Below are positions 34,688 through 45,754 of a DNA stretch of 64,000 nucleotides, one piece after another. Under the pieces are notes generated by a model, which searched no databases, had not been told where the DNA came from, and was given only the letters and a program-made list of their open reading frames with translations. The stretch is from Strigamia acuminata. Lineage: Eukaryota; Arthropoda; Chilopoda; Geophilomorpha; Linotaeniidae. Numbering within the stretch: position 1 is the stretch's first letter; the number at the start of each line of letters is the position of its first letter. The position numbers and the translations under genes were made by a program. The DNA lies in NCBI GenBank assembly GCA_949358305.1, contig OX442315.1, forward strand, positions 35,614,427 through 35,678,426, in the 5' to 3' direction.

Positions 34688-36412
34688 ATGGCGTCCAACA
34701 AAGAAAATTACATCAAATTGAACTCTTTCATCATTCCTGCAGCAAATCAAAGAATTCAAGATTTCTTTTTGAAACAATGGAGAAAATGTACGAAATCTGA
34801 CTGGAAAAACACGCCGGATCAAGGGAAAGCGTTCTCAAGGGAAATCGGGAGAAGAGCGTGGAAAACGAGTAGTCGCCGGCAGAAGAAATTGGTCGAATCC
34901 GGCAACATTTCTCTCTGGGATTTGAGACTTTGTAATCACGTCTTCCAAAAGACAGATTTCGGCGCCGGAAATGGATTGACGGAACTAGAAAAACAGCTTT
35001 TAAACGACTTCTCGGTGCTGCAGAATGACATTCACCGCAATTACAAACTGCTGATGTCGAATGACGAGTACGAAAGCAAACTTCAACAAATTGCAGGCAT
35101 TTTAAAACACTTCGAGCCATCTGTGGAAGATCGATTGCCCGGACTAAAGTTGACTTCTACAATGAACGAATTGATCGCTCTCCAGTTAAAAGAAGTGGCA
35201 AATTCGTTGTTCAAGGCAAATAAATACGAAGAAGCGATTCAATCCTACAGTCAGGCGATCGAATTGATTGAAATCTCTAATAAATTGCTCGGTGAATTAC
35301 ATTCCAATCGATGTGCCGTTTACTTAACGGCCGACGACAATGGTTCAAACATCGAAGGAGCTTTGGAAGATGCGAAAAGAGCCGTTCAACTTTCGCCGGA
35401 GTGGTTTCGCGGTTATTACCGTCTGGGCTGCGTTTACCGACTTCTGTGGAAATTTGAAAAGGCTTTTAAATACTTCAGTATCGCTTTGGAATTGGAGAAG
35501 AGCAGAATCGAAATAATTCCGCTGCGCGACGAATGCGAGCAAAGAATTCTGAAACCGAAATCACCTCGCGAGATTTTGCTGGAAAACGGCATTCACCTTC
35601 TCCAAGACATACTGAACGAGAGATTTCAAACAAACATGACTCCTGATGGGCTGAAGTCTAGAAACGAAAATTTAATGAAGGCGGAGTACTTGATGAGATT
35701 CGAAGAATCTGAACCGGATTTTGAGAAAATATTAGAATTTCTTTGGAAAGCGGTGGATGAAAAAAGCGCACTGGCACTTTACTACATTGCAAACTTGTAC
35801 AGATTAGGCCTTGGCGTTGAGATGGACGTTGAAAAAAGCATTAGTTTGCTTAAACAAGTTGCGTCGAGTCCAAAATTATCAGATGCTTACAATGATAGTG
35901 GCATCGCTTGTGCCGAAAACGACTTGGGTTATATGTATAGGAAGGGAATTGGTTTGCCCATCGATTTAGAAGAGTCGATCAAGTATTTCCGAAGGGCTGT
36001 TGATAGTGAAAGCAATTTCGGCGCTATAAACTTGGGTTTGTGTTATCTTAAAGGAACCGGTGTGGAAATTGATGAGGTGAAGGGTGTGCAATATCTAAAG
36101 CATGCAGCGAAGTTATTTGATGTTAATGCCATGTTGATTTTGGCGAAATATTACTTAGTGTATGCGCAAGATGCGGAAAGAGCGGTGGAATGGCATCGGC
36201 AAGCTGTTTCCCAAGGGAATTTGGAAGCCAATTTAAGATTGGGTGAATTTATGACCAAAATTAGAAAATTGAAAAGCAAGTTTGCTGAAACTGATAAAGA
36301 AATGAAGCGTTGGGAAGAAATTAGCGGATTGGTTACGGCGGATCTGTCGATGAAGAAACGGAGAGAGAGATTCATGGAGAAGAGTTGTTCCAGAAACGGG
36401 AAATTTGTGTAA
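34688..36412 (+). CDS. TSM-4: short TSM form (574 aa) without C-terminal half and MYND
   Basis: Open from MASNKENYIKLN, right after a ttgcAG acceptor, through the TPR region (about 160-270) and Sel1-like repeats (about 335-505) to RERFMEKSCSRNGKFV and a stop. At this point the full-length copies continue with GKFI and a further 490 residues. Here GGGAAATTT is joined to the family 3'UTR at GTGTAATCAT, which supplies the final Val and TAA. The frame is intact, so this could be expressed as a TPR-Sel1 protein lacking the MYND finger. Head to head with TSM-3. Confidence 0.7.
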   Translation: MASNKENYIKLNSFIIPAANQRIQDFFLKQWRKCTKSDWKNTPDQGKAFSREIGRRAWKTSSRRQKKLVESGNISLWDLRLCNHVFQKTDFGAGNGLTELEKQLLNDFSVLQNDIHRNYKLLMSNDEYESKLQQIAGILKHFEPSVEDRLPGLKLTSTMNELIALQLKEVANSLFKANKYEEAIQSYSQAIELIEISNKLLGELHSNRCAVYLTADDNGSNIEGALEDAKRAVQLSPEWFRGYYRLGCVYRLLWKFEKAFKYFSIALELEKSRIEIIPLRDECEQRILKPKSPREILLENGIHLLQDILNERFQTNMTPDGLKSRNENLMKAEYLMRFEESEPDFEKILEFLWKAVDEKSALALYYIANLYRLGLGVEMDVEKSISLLKQVASSPKLSDAYNDSGIACAENDLGYMYRKGIGLPIDLEESIKYFRRAVDSESNFGAINLGLCYLKGTGVEIDEVKGVQYLKHAAKLFDVNAMLILAKYYLVYAQDAERAVEWHRQAVSQGNLEANLRLGEFMTKIRKLKSKFAETDKEMKRWEEISGLVTADLSMKKRRERFMEKSCSRNGKFV

Positions 36413-37443
36413 TCATCAATTTTTTTTATCTGATATTATCTTTCCTATTTCGTTTTAGTAAGTTATACGTTTTTAAGAGTTCGTAAAAGTTGAATTACAA
36501 GACGATTAGTAACATTTTTAATTACACTTGGATTTGTTATTCTAATTTGTCTTAATTAAGTAATCATTTATTGTTTTGTGTAATATTGTAACTTTACTAT
36601 TTCATTTTAGTAAACATGTTTTATTCCGCTAGTAAAAGTTTGATTTGTAAGTTGTGTTTTAACAGTTTAAATTATTTTAATTTAGCATTCGTTGCTTTTT
36701 TGTTTTCTATGAGTATAACTTTTCTTGGCTTTTAAGCTCTTGTGCTTTTTTATGTCTGCTTATTTTTATGGGACGAGTAACACAAGTACACTACTTCGTT
36801 TCAAAGTTTGTACAATAACCGACTTTTCAAGGCAGGATAAATGAATATTTAAATAAATGTTGCTCGATTTTGGCACTAGATGGCAATGAGCAATGGTTGT
36901 AATTTAATGAAGCGATAGCTTATTGGCTCGGCAAATTGCAATACTGCGCTTTTTTGTGCAGTTCCGGTTTCCGTTGCTTTCAAATTCTGTTCGTTCGTTT
37001 GTGCACACATTTCAAAGTGTCACATTTTGCTTTAGATCTAGTTTCAGGTAATATATATGACTGTTAAAACACTTGTTTTAAAATTAAGGGTAAACTTTTT
37101 TACGTCAAAAGTGGTTTTTATGTATTTTTTAAGCAGTGTATTCGTGCACGAAAAGGAGCTTTTGATCATACGACAGAAAATACGTAAACAAGTGACTCTG
37201 CTTTAGGATTTCGGTAATTGACAAATATAAAACATATTTCATTTTTTAAAGGGTAAACACGAAATAATTTTAATCGTTTTAACGATTTTACTATAACTTT
37301 CGATTTTAAAACGGAATTATTTACTTGAAAATCATTGTTTCACAACAATTGCATTCGTGGACTTAATTAAATTTGATAAGATTAGGGAAAAATTTAAAAA
37401 ATAAAATAGAGAATTTATCAACCAAATGTTTCTATTTTTGCAG
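36413..37443. other. 3'UTR of TSM-4, then promoter and 5' intron of TSM-5
   Basis: 3'UTR-like sequence shared by all cluster members runs to about 36780. The promoter module begins at about 36840 with the CTCF-like motif (GGCACTAGATGG, 36872-36883) and a CCAAT box in reverse (ttattggctcggc). A donor tttcAG|GTAATA lies at 37048 and the acceptor gcAG at 37442-37443 directly before the TSM-5 ATG. Confidence 0.6.
36872..36883. promoter_or_regulatory. CTCF-like motif in TSM-5 promoter
   Basis: GGCACTAGATGG followed by CAAT, same sequence and position relative to the gene as in the other cluster promoters. Confidence 0.5.
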
Positions 37444-38496
37444 ATGGCGTCCAACATAGAAAATTACATCAAATTGAACTGTTTCCTTATTCCTGCTGCA
37501 AATCAAACAATTTGGGGATTTTTTTTTAAACAATGGCGAAAATATACGAGTGCTGACTGGAAAAATACATCGGATCAAGGGAAAGAGTTCGTTACGGGAG
37601 TCGGGCGAAGAGCGTGGATAACGAGCAGTTGGAGGCAGAAGAATTTGCTCGAATGCGGCAACATTTCTCTCTGGGATTTGAGATTTTGCAATCACGTCTT
37701 CCAGAAGACAGAATTTGGCGCCGAAAATGGATTGACGGAACGAGAAAAACAGCTTTTAAACGACTTGTCGATGCTGCAGAATGGCTTCCACCGCAATAAC
37801 AAACTGCTGATGTCGAATGACGAGTACGAGAGCAAGGTCCAACAAATTGAAGGCATTTTAAAAGAATTCGAGCCATTTGTGAAAGATCTATTGAGCAGAC
37901 TGAATTTGACGGATACAAAGAAGGAATTGACCGCTCTCCAGTTATAAGAAGTGGCAAATTCGTTATTCAAGGCCATGAAATACCGAGAAGCGATTCGATC
38001 CTACAGCAAGGCGATCGAATTGACCGATATCTCCAATAAATTGCTCGGGGAATTACATTCCAATCGATCTGCCGTTTACTTAATGGTCTTCGACGATGGT
38101 TCAAACATCGAAGGAGCTAAGGAAGATGCGAAAACAGTCCTTCGACTGTCGCCGGAGTGGTTTCGCGGTTATTATCGTCTGGGCTGCGTTTTCCGATTTG
38201 TAGGGAAATACGAAAAGGCTTTTAAATACTTCAGCATCGCTTTGGAATTGGAAAAGAACAGAATCGAAATAATCCCGCTACGCGATGAATGCGAGCAAAG
38301 AATTCCCAAACCGAAATCACCTCGCGAGATTTTGCTGGGGGCGATATTCAGCTCTAAACATGAAAATCTAATGAAGGCTGAGTGCTTGATGATATTCGAA
38401 GAGTCTGAACCGGATTTCGCAAAAATATTGGAATTTCTTTGGAAAGCGGTGGATGAAAAAAGCGCACTGGCGCTTTACTACATCGCAATTGTGTAA
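37444..38496 (+). pseudogene. TSM-5: TSM paralog with nonsense codon and truncated end
   Basis: Starts MASNIENYIKLNCF after an acceptor. At 37945-37947 TAA replaces the AAA of LQLKEVANSLF, ending the frame before the TPRs; the frame remains open afterwards through the first TPR block. The copy ends at EKSALALYYIAIV, where coding sequence is joined at GTGTAATCAT to the same 3'UTR used by TSM-4, so most Sel1 repeats, the second half and MYND are missing. Splice acceptor and promoter are intact. Confidence 0.85.
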
Positions 38497-38964
38497 TCAT
38501 TAATTTTTATTTGTTATATTATCTTTACTATTATCTTTACTATTTCGTTTTAGTATACATTTTTAAGAGTTTGTAAAAGTTGAATGATAAGATGATTAGT
38601 AATATTTTTAATTACACTTGGATTTGTTATTATAATTTGTCTTAATTGTGTAATCATTTATTGTTTTGTGTAACTTTAGTATTTCATTTTAGTATTCATG
38701 TTTTCTTCCGCTAGTAAAAGTTTGATTTGTAAGTTTTGTTGTAAGTTTAAATTACTAAATTTAATTTAGCATTCGTTGCTTTTTTGTTTTATTTCTATGA
38801 GTATTAGCTTCCTTGGCTTTTCAGCTCTTGTGCTTTTTATGTCTATTTATTTTTGTGGGACGACTAACACAAGTACACTACTTCGTTTCACAATTTGTAC
38901 AATAACCAATTTTATATTTTCAAGGCAGGGTGAATAAATATTTAAATTAATGTTGCTTGATTGT

Positions 38965-38976
38965 GGCACTAGATGG
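38965..38976. promoter_or_regulatory. CTCF-like motif at orphan TSM promoter fused to ASS1 fragment
   Basis: GGCACTAGATGG with CAATGAGCAATGG following; the promoter module is cut off at about 38989, where ASS1 sequence begins. Confidence 0.45.
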
Positions 38977-38989
38977 CAATGAGCAATGG

Positions 38990-40005
38990 ATGCAGATTGT
39001 TGTTGAAGACTTACGAAAAACGTTTGTAGAAGACTGCCTTTGGCCAGGTATTCAAGCAGGACTCATTTACGAAGATCGGTACCTGTTGGGAACGTCGTTG
39101 GCGCGTTCCTGCATTTCCAAAAGTCTGGTTCAAGTTGCGAAGAAAGAAAAAGCCGCCTACATTGCTCATGGAGCCACCGGAAAAGGCAACGACCAAGTGC
39201 GATTTGAGCTCAGCTGTTTTTCACTCCATCCCGAGGTAGAAATCATCGCACCGTGAAGATTGCCTGAATTTTATCAACGCTTTCCAGGCCGCAAAGAGTT
39301 ATTCGCGTATGCTGAAGTTAGTTCAAATCCCGATACAACTTTTGTAGCAGCCATTTTGAATTTGACTATAAAATCCAAACCACTGCAGCCATGGTTTTTT
39401 GTTTCGCAGGTTTTGATGATGGTTTATGGCTGTTTTTGATGTCAATTCTGATTATAAAAACACATAAACGAAAATTTTGGGTAGAAGTGGTTTTTATATT
39501 TCCTGTTTGTTGTTTTGGGATGCATTAGGCACCAAGAAATGTGGATTATTTCCAGAAATATAAAATTAAGAATTTCTAGAATTTGTGTCGTAGGAATAAC
39601 ATGGGGAAGAATTTTAATACTAATTTATGTAAAATTTTTAAAATGATTCAATCAATTTTCCTTGACAGTTTAGATAAAAAGATATAAATTTTGTAAAGAT
39701 TAGTCGGCCTATTCTCAAGGTTTTCGATTGAAATGTTTAAAATCTCTTTTCTTGCTGTTGAAATAAATAGAAATATCTGTCGTGACGTAAAATATTACAT
39801 TGTCAAAAAAAAACATTAATTTTCGTTTTGTAAATGTAAACTTAGATTTGAAAAAAATGTATTTATGCTAAATGAGCAATTTTTTTTCAAAATTCTTAGA
39901 AAAATTCCATACCACTGCCAGTAACACCAAAAAGCCCATGGAGCACAGATGCCAACTTAATGCACATTAGGTAAGAATAAGCTGAATAACCCACAACACA
40001 AAAGG
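38990..40005 (+). pseudogene. Duplicated ASS1 segment: exon 3, intron 3 and exon 4
   Basis: Copy of 12435-13440 of the ASS1 gene. Exon 3 (38996-39316, exactly 321 bp) is nearly identical at protein level but carries TGG to TGA at 39254-39256 (in IIAPW) and a few substitutions (DY to DC, RP to RS). Intron 3 is aligned throughout with small indels, and exon 4 (39900-39970, 71 bp) keeps both splice sites. No other ASS1 exons follow. The left junction falls at tgcag in a TSM promoter copy. The presence of the intron shows a DNA-level duplication, not retrocopying. The 100-codon frame at 38957-39256 is this fragment read through from the promoter and is not a gene. Confidence 0.9.
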
Positions 40006-40474
40006 TTTTCCAGTCACTAATTTAGTGACTTCTCCTGGTGTCTGTTTTTGGCGAAGGCTTCAGTTTTTTCCTGGAAAAAAGGCGATTTTTGCATTTATTT
40101 CTGATTTTTGGAAAATATGCATTTATAGCCAATTTCGGCTTTTTATTGAATAAAAATAATTCCTGTGCATTTATCCAGTTATCCTAACCCTACACGCTCA
40201 TAGAAAAAAAATAAAAAAGCAACGTTTCAACACAACTTACAAATCAAACTTTTACTAGCAGAAGAAAACATGTTTACTACAATGAAATAGTAAGATTATA
40301 TTACACAAAACAATAAATGATTACATAATTAAGCCAAATCAGAATAACAAATCCAAGTGTAATTAAAAATGTTACTTATCATCTTATAATTAAACTTTTA
40401 CGAAATAGTAAAGATAATATTACATCAAAAAATAAATGATTACACAATTAAGACAAATTATAGACCAGGATCAG
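40006..40474. other. Short unassigned stretch, then TSM-6 3'UTR
   Basis: 40006-40195 is not recognised; from about 40200 the sequence is the family 3'UTR in reverse. Confidence 0.5.
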
Positions 40475-43015
40475 TCAATTTCTTTTCCGTCGATTCATCA
40501 ACAACGACCGGAAAGCCATCTTCGACTCCAGACAAGATTTTTCTGCACATTCAACTGGCAAGAAATAAGGTAACTGCAATTTCTCCACTTCCAAACCCAT
40601 CTTGTAATACTTTTCAGCCTCAGTCCTCTCACGACTCCACAACCCCATTAAGTAATAAATCCGAGGCACGTGTCTGTCGTCGGGCGGCGCCAAAGACAGA
40701 TACCTCTCGCAAGCAAGCTTTAGTTCTTCGTTATTTGTTCCTACTTCTACAGATTCATGCAGAAAAAGTGCCTTAGCGAGCCAAAGATAGATATTATCGG
40801 GGAACTTTTCCAACGCAGAATTGACCACTCTTAAACCTTTTGCTGGTTCCTTCAGAAATCCGTACACGGAGGCCAATGCTCGACGAAACCAAACAAAATC
40901 AGGGAAAATGCCAATAGATTCCATAAGAAACTCCGCTTTCTTTTCTAAACCCAACACATAATTTTGCGTGATACACACCCTGAAATCCCTGTCAAAGGTT
41001 GATGATAATTTTATAAAATCGACGCCCATATCATCCGCTAGAGCAACCACCTTAGCACAAAACATGGAATTTACAACCAACTCAGAGATGCAAATACTTT
41101 CCGCTAGATGGTGCACACAGTCAACAATACTAACGGGGTCAAACAATTCAACGGCCAGATTGAAGTGGACGAGTGCTTTCTTCAGTTCTCTGGCGGTTAC
41201 CGATCCTTTCTTCGAAAACTCTTCCAGAACTTCAGCATCAAAGTTATAACCCTTTTGATAAAGCGGCGGATCGTCTTTGTCACATTTATACACAGCATCC
41301 AAAAAATTGTAAATCAATTTACTGGATCCGGCACAATTCTTCTCCATGTATCTCTCTCTCCGTTCCTTCATCGACAAATCCGTCGCAGCCAATCCGCTCG
41401 TTCCTTCCCAACGCTTCATTTCAGTATCAATTCCATCAAAAGTCCTTTTCAATTTTCTAATTTCAGTTATAAATTCACCCGTTCTCAAAATGGCTTCCAA
41501 ATTGCCGTGGGAAACAGCTCGCCGATGCCATTCCGCCGCTTGTTCGCCATCTTGCGCATTCACTAAGTAATACGTCGCCAAAATAATCATGGCATGTGAA
41601 TCAAACAGCTTCGCCGCATGCTTTAGATATTGCACACCCTTTACCTCATCACATTCCACACCATTTCCTTTAAGATAACTCAAACCCAAGTTTATAACGC
41701 CGAAACTGCTTCCATTATCAGCAGCCCTTCGGAAAAACTTGATGGACTCTTCTAAATCGATGGGCAAACCAATTCCCTTCCTATACATACGACCCAAATC
41801 GTTTTCGGCACAAGCGATGCCACTATCATCGTAGGAATCTGACGATTTTGGGCTCGATGCAACTTGTTTAAGCAAAGTGATGCTTTTTTCGACGTCCATC
41901 TCAACGCCAAAGCCAAATCTGTACATGCTTGCGATGTAGTAAAGTGCCAGTGCGCTTTTTTCATCCACCGCTTTCCAAAGCAATTCAAATATTTTTTCGA
42001 AATCCGGTTCAGATTCTTCGAATCTCATCACGCGTTCCGCCTTCATTAAGTTTTCGTGTTTAGAGATGAATCTCTCGTTCTGTATGTCGGTGGTTTCTTG
42101 GAGACTGTGAATGCCGTTTTGCAGCAAAATCTCGCGAAGTAATTTCGGTTTCGGAATTCTTTGCCCGCATTCGTCGCGCAGCGGGATTATTTCGATTCTG
42201 CTCTTTTCCAATTCCAAAGCGATGCTGAAGTACTTAAAAGCCTTTTCGTATTTCCCTCGAAGTCTGTAAACGCAGCCCAAACGGTAATAACCGCGAAACC
42301 ACTCCGGTGACAGTTGAACGGCTCTTTTCGCATCTTCCAATGCTCCTTCGATGTTTCTACCACCGTCGTGGACCGTTAAGTAAACGGCACATCGATTGGA
42401 ATGTAATTCTCCGAGCAATTTATTGGAGATTTCGGTTAATTCGATCGCCTGACTGTAGGATTGAATCGCTTCTTCGTATTTCTTCGCCTTGAACAACGAA
42501 TTTGCCACTTCTTTTAACTGGAGAGCGGTCAATTCGTTCTTTGTATCTGTCAACTTCAGTTTGGTCAATAGATCATCCACAGAAGGCTCGAATTCTTTTA
42601 AAATGCCTCCAATTTGTTGTACCTTGCTCTCGTACTCGTCATTCGACATCAGCAGTTTGCAATTGCGGTGAATGCCATTCTGCAGCATCGACAAATCGTT
42701 TAAAAGCTGTTTTTCTCGTTCTGTCAATCCATTTACGACGCCGAAATCTGTCTTCTGGAAGACTTGATTACAAAGTCTCGAATCCCAGAGAGAAATGTTG
42801 CCGCATTCGAGCAATTTCTTCTGCCTGCGACTGCTCGTTATCCACGCTCTTCGCCCGATTCCTGTTGCGAACGCTTTCCCTTCATCCGGCGTGTTTTTCC
42901 AATCTTCGTTTGTGTAGTTTCTCCATTGTTTCAAAAAGAAATCTTGAATTCTTCGATTTGCTGCAGGAATGACGAAGGAGTTCAATTTGATGTAATTTTC
43001 TTTGTTCAACGCCAT
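40475..43015 (-). CDS. TSM-6: TSM paralog truncated before MYND (846 aa)
   Basis: Starts MALNKENYIKLNSF (ATG 43015..43013) directly after a gcAG acceptor; the eleven codons upstream in the open frame are intron. N-terminal region, TPRs, Sel1-like repeats and the second helical region are open to CAEKSCLESKMAFR, then a roughly 45-bp deletion shifts the frame and the protein ends RKRN. A further deletion removes everything from the DPGRVAII region to the stop, joining coding sequence directly to 3'UTR at about 40460, so the MYND finger cannot be restored by frameshifting. Possibly translated as a MYND-less protein; possibly a pseudogene. Head to head with TSM-7. Confidence 0.65.
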   Translation of the reverse strand: MALNKENYIKLNSFVIPAANRRIQDFFLKQWRNYTNEDWKNTPDEGKAFATGIGRRAWITSSRRQKKLLECGNISLWDSRLCNQVFQKTDFGVVNGLTEREKQLLNDLSMLQNGIHRNCKLLMSNDEYESKVQQIGGILKEFEPSVDDLLTKLKLTDTKNELTALQLKEVANSLFKAKKYEEAIQSYSQAIELTEISNKLLGELHSNRCAVYLTVHDGGRNIEGALEDAKRAVQLSPEWFRGYYRLGCVYRLRGKYEKAFKYFSIALELEKSRIEIIPLRDECGQRIPKPKLLREILLQNGIHSLQETTDIQNERFISKHENLMKAERVMRFEESEPDFEKIFELLWKAVDEKSALALYYIASMYRFGFGVEMDVEKSITLLKQVASSPKSSDSYDDSGIACAENDLGRMYRKGIGLPIDLEESIKFFRRAADNGSSFGVINLGLSYLKGNGVECDEVKGVQYLKHAAKLFDSHAMIILATYYLVNAQDGEQAAEWHRRAVSHGNLEAILRTGEFITEIRKLKRTFDGIDTEMKRWEGTSGLAATDLSMKERRERYMEKNCAGSSKLIYNFLDAVYKCDKDDPPLYQKGYNFDAEVLEEFSKKGSVTARELKKALVHFNLAVELFDPVSIVDCVHHLAESICISELVVNSMFCAKVVALADDMGVDFIKLSSTFDRDFRVCITQNYVLGLEKKAEFLMESIGIFPDFVWFRRALASVYGFLKEPAKGLRVVNSALEKFPDNIYLWLAKALFLHESVEVGTNNEELKLACERYLSLAPPDDRHVPRIYYLMGLWSRERTEAEKYYKMGLEVEKLQLPYFLPVECAEKSCLESKMAFRSLLMNRRKRN

Positions 43016-43546
43016 CTGCAAGAAACATTTAGTTGTTAAATTCTCCATTTTATTTTTTTACATTTTTCCGTAATCTTATCAAATAAAATTAATAAGTCCA
43101 CAAATGCAATTGTTGTAAAACAATGTTTTTCATGTAAATAATTACGTTTTAAAATAGAAAGTTATACTAAAATCATTTAAACTATTCAAATTATTTCGTG
43201 TTTACCCTTTAAAAAATGAAATGTGTTTTATATTTGTCACTAAATTACCGAAATCCTAAATCAGATTCACTTGAACTCGTTTCGTATTCTCTGTCGTGTG
43301 ATCAAAAGTTCCTTTTCGCGCACCGATAGCTCGCCTAAAAAATACACAGAAACCAGTTTTGATGTCTAAAAGTTAGCCTTAATCCAAAACAAGTTATATA
43401 TTATGTTATATATTACCTGAAACTGACTCTAAATCAAAATGTGACGCTTTTAAATGTGTGCTCAAACGAACGAACGGAGTTTGAAAGTCACGGCAACCGG
43501 AACTGCACAAAAAAAGCATTTATTTAAATTAATGTTGCTTGATTGT

Positions 43547-43558
43547 GGCACTAGATGG
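43547..43558. promoter_or_regulatory. CTCF-like motif between TSM-6 and TSM-7
   Basis: GGCACTAGATGG. The intergenic region here is shortened; the TSM-7 start lies directly at the motif. Confidence 0.45.
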
Positions 43559-44601
43559 CAATGAGCAATGGCTGTAATTTAATGAGGCGATATTTGATTG
43601 GCTGGGCAAAATGCACTAAACTCGAAAAGGCTTTTAAATACTTAAGCATCGCTTTGGAATTGGAAAAAAACAGAATTGATATAATCCCGCTAAGCGATGA
43701 ATGCGAGCAAAGAATTCCGAAACCGAAATCATCTCGCGAGATCTTGCTGCAAAACGACGTTCACACTTTGCAAGAAACCACCGACATACTGAACGGGAGA
43801 TTTCAAAGAAACATGACATCTGATGGACTGAAGGAAATGTGCAAGTCTAAAGACGAAAATCTAATGAAGGCGAAGTTCTTGATGAGATTCGAAGAATCTG
43901 ACCCGAATTTCGAAAAAATATTGGAATTGCTTTGGAAAGCGGTGGATAAAAAAAGCGTACTGGCACTTTACTACATCGCAGTCTTTCATAGATTTGGCTT
44001 TGGCGTTGAGATGGACGTTGAAAAAAGCATTAGTTTGCTAAAACGAGTTGCATCGAGTCCAAAATCATCCGATTCCTACAATGATAGTGGCATCGCTTTT
44101 GCCCAAAACGACTTGGCTTGTATGTATAGGAAGGGAATTGGTTTGCCCATCGATTTAGGAGAGTCGGTCAAGTTTTACCAAAAGGCTGCTGATAATAAAA
44201 GCAGTTTCGGCGCCATAAACCTGGGTTTATGTTATCTTAAAGGAACGGGTGTGGAATGTGATGAGGTACAGGCTGTGCAGTATCTAAAGCATGCGGCGAA
44301 GCTATTTGATGTTAATGCCATGTTGATTTTGGCGACATATTATCTGGTGAAAGCGGAAGATGCCGAACAAGCGGCGGAATGGCATCAGCGAGCTGTTTCC
44401 CGAGGCAATTTAAAAGCCAATTTAAGATCCGGTGAATTTACGGCTGAAATTAGAAAATTGAAAAGCAAATTTGCCGGAACTGACAAAAAAATGAAGCGTT
44501 GGGAAGAAATTAGCGGATTGGTAACGGCGGATCTGTCGATGAAGAAACGGAGAGAGAGATTCATGGAGAAGAGTCGTTCCAGAGACGGGAAATTTGTCTA
44601 A
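43555..44601 (+). pseudogene. TSM-7: TSM fragment, promoter fused into the TPR region
   Basis: The promoter module (CTCF-like motif, reverse CCAAT in gattggctgggc) is joined directly at about 43620 to the second TPR (LEKAFKYLSIALELEKNRID), deleting the 5'UTR intron, start codon and first 260 codons. The Sel1-like repeats follow in an open frame to EKSRSRDGKFV and a stop, the same coding end point as TSM-4, joined to the 3'UTR. Any translation start, such as the ATG within the motif itself, would be new. The 3' flank carries the family 3'UTR segment twice (44602-44750 and 44751-44930). Confidence 0.7.
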
Positions 44602-45178
44602 TTGTGTAATTATTTTTTGATGTAATATTATCTTTACTATTTCGTTTTAGTATACATTTTTAAGAGTTGGTAAAAGTTGAATGATAAGATGATTAGTAAC
44701 ATTTTTAATTACACTTGGATTTGTTATTCTAATTTGTCTAATTGTGTAATCATTTATTTTTTGATGTAAAATTATCTTTACTATTTAGTTTTAGTGTACG
44801 TTTTTAAGAGTTCCTAAAAGTTGAATTAAAAGATGATTAGTAACATTTTTAATTACACTTTGTTATTCTAATTTGTCTTAATTATTTAATCATTTGTTGT
44901 TTTGTGTAATATTGTAACTGATATTTCATTGTAGTAAACATGTTTTCTTCCGCTAGTAAAAGTTTGATTTGTAAGATGTGTTTTAACAGTTTGAATTACT
45001 TTAATCTAGCATTCGTTGCTATTTTGTTGTCTTTCTATGAATATTAGTTTTTTTTATGTCTGCTTATTTTTATGGGACGAGTAACACATGTACATTACTT
45101 TTTTGTGTCAGTTTGAACAATAACTTGATATTTTCAAGGCGGGATGAATAAATATTTAATTAAATGTTGCTTGATTGT

Positions 45179-45190
45179 GACACTAGATGG
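45179..45190. promoter_or_regulatory. CTCF-like motif in TSM-8 promoter
   Basis: GACACTAGATGG, one base different from the other copies; a reverse CCAAT box (ctcattggctgggc) follows about 45 bp downstream. Confidence 0.5.
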
Positions 45191-45754
45191 CAATAAGCAA
45201 CGGTTGCAATTGAATGAGGCGATAGCTCATTGGCTGGGCAAAATGCAATACTGTGCTTTTTTGTGCAGTTCCGGTTGCCGTCGCTTTTAAATTCTGCTCG
45301 TTCGTTTCAGCACATGTTTAAAAGCGTCACATTTTGATTTAAAGACAGTTTCAGGTAATGTATAACGGTTAAAACACTTGTTTTAAATTAAGGGGAAACT
45401 GTTTTCATCAAAAGTGGTTTCAATGTATTTTTTAGGCGAGCTATCGGTGCACGAAAAGGAACGTTTGATCACACGACAGAAAATACGAAACGGAATCGAG
45501 TGAATCTGATTTAGGATTTCGGTAATTGACAAATATAAAACACATTTCATTTTTTAAAGGGTAAACACGAAATAATTTTAATAGTTTAAATGATTTTACC
45601 GTAACGTTCTATTTTAAAACGTAATTAATTACTTGAAAAACTTTGTTTCACTAGAATTGCATTTGTGGACTTAATTTTGTTTGACAAGAAAACTGAAAAT
45701 TACAAAATTAAATAAATTTGAGAATTTAACAAGCAAATGTTTCTTCTCTTGCAG

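Noticed and set aside
38957-39256. 100-codon ASS1-like open frame as a gene
   Set aside because: Starts in a TSM promoter and ends at a nonsense codon in a copied ASS1 exon; a fragment only.
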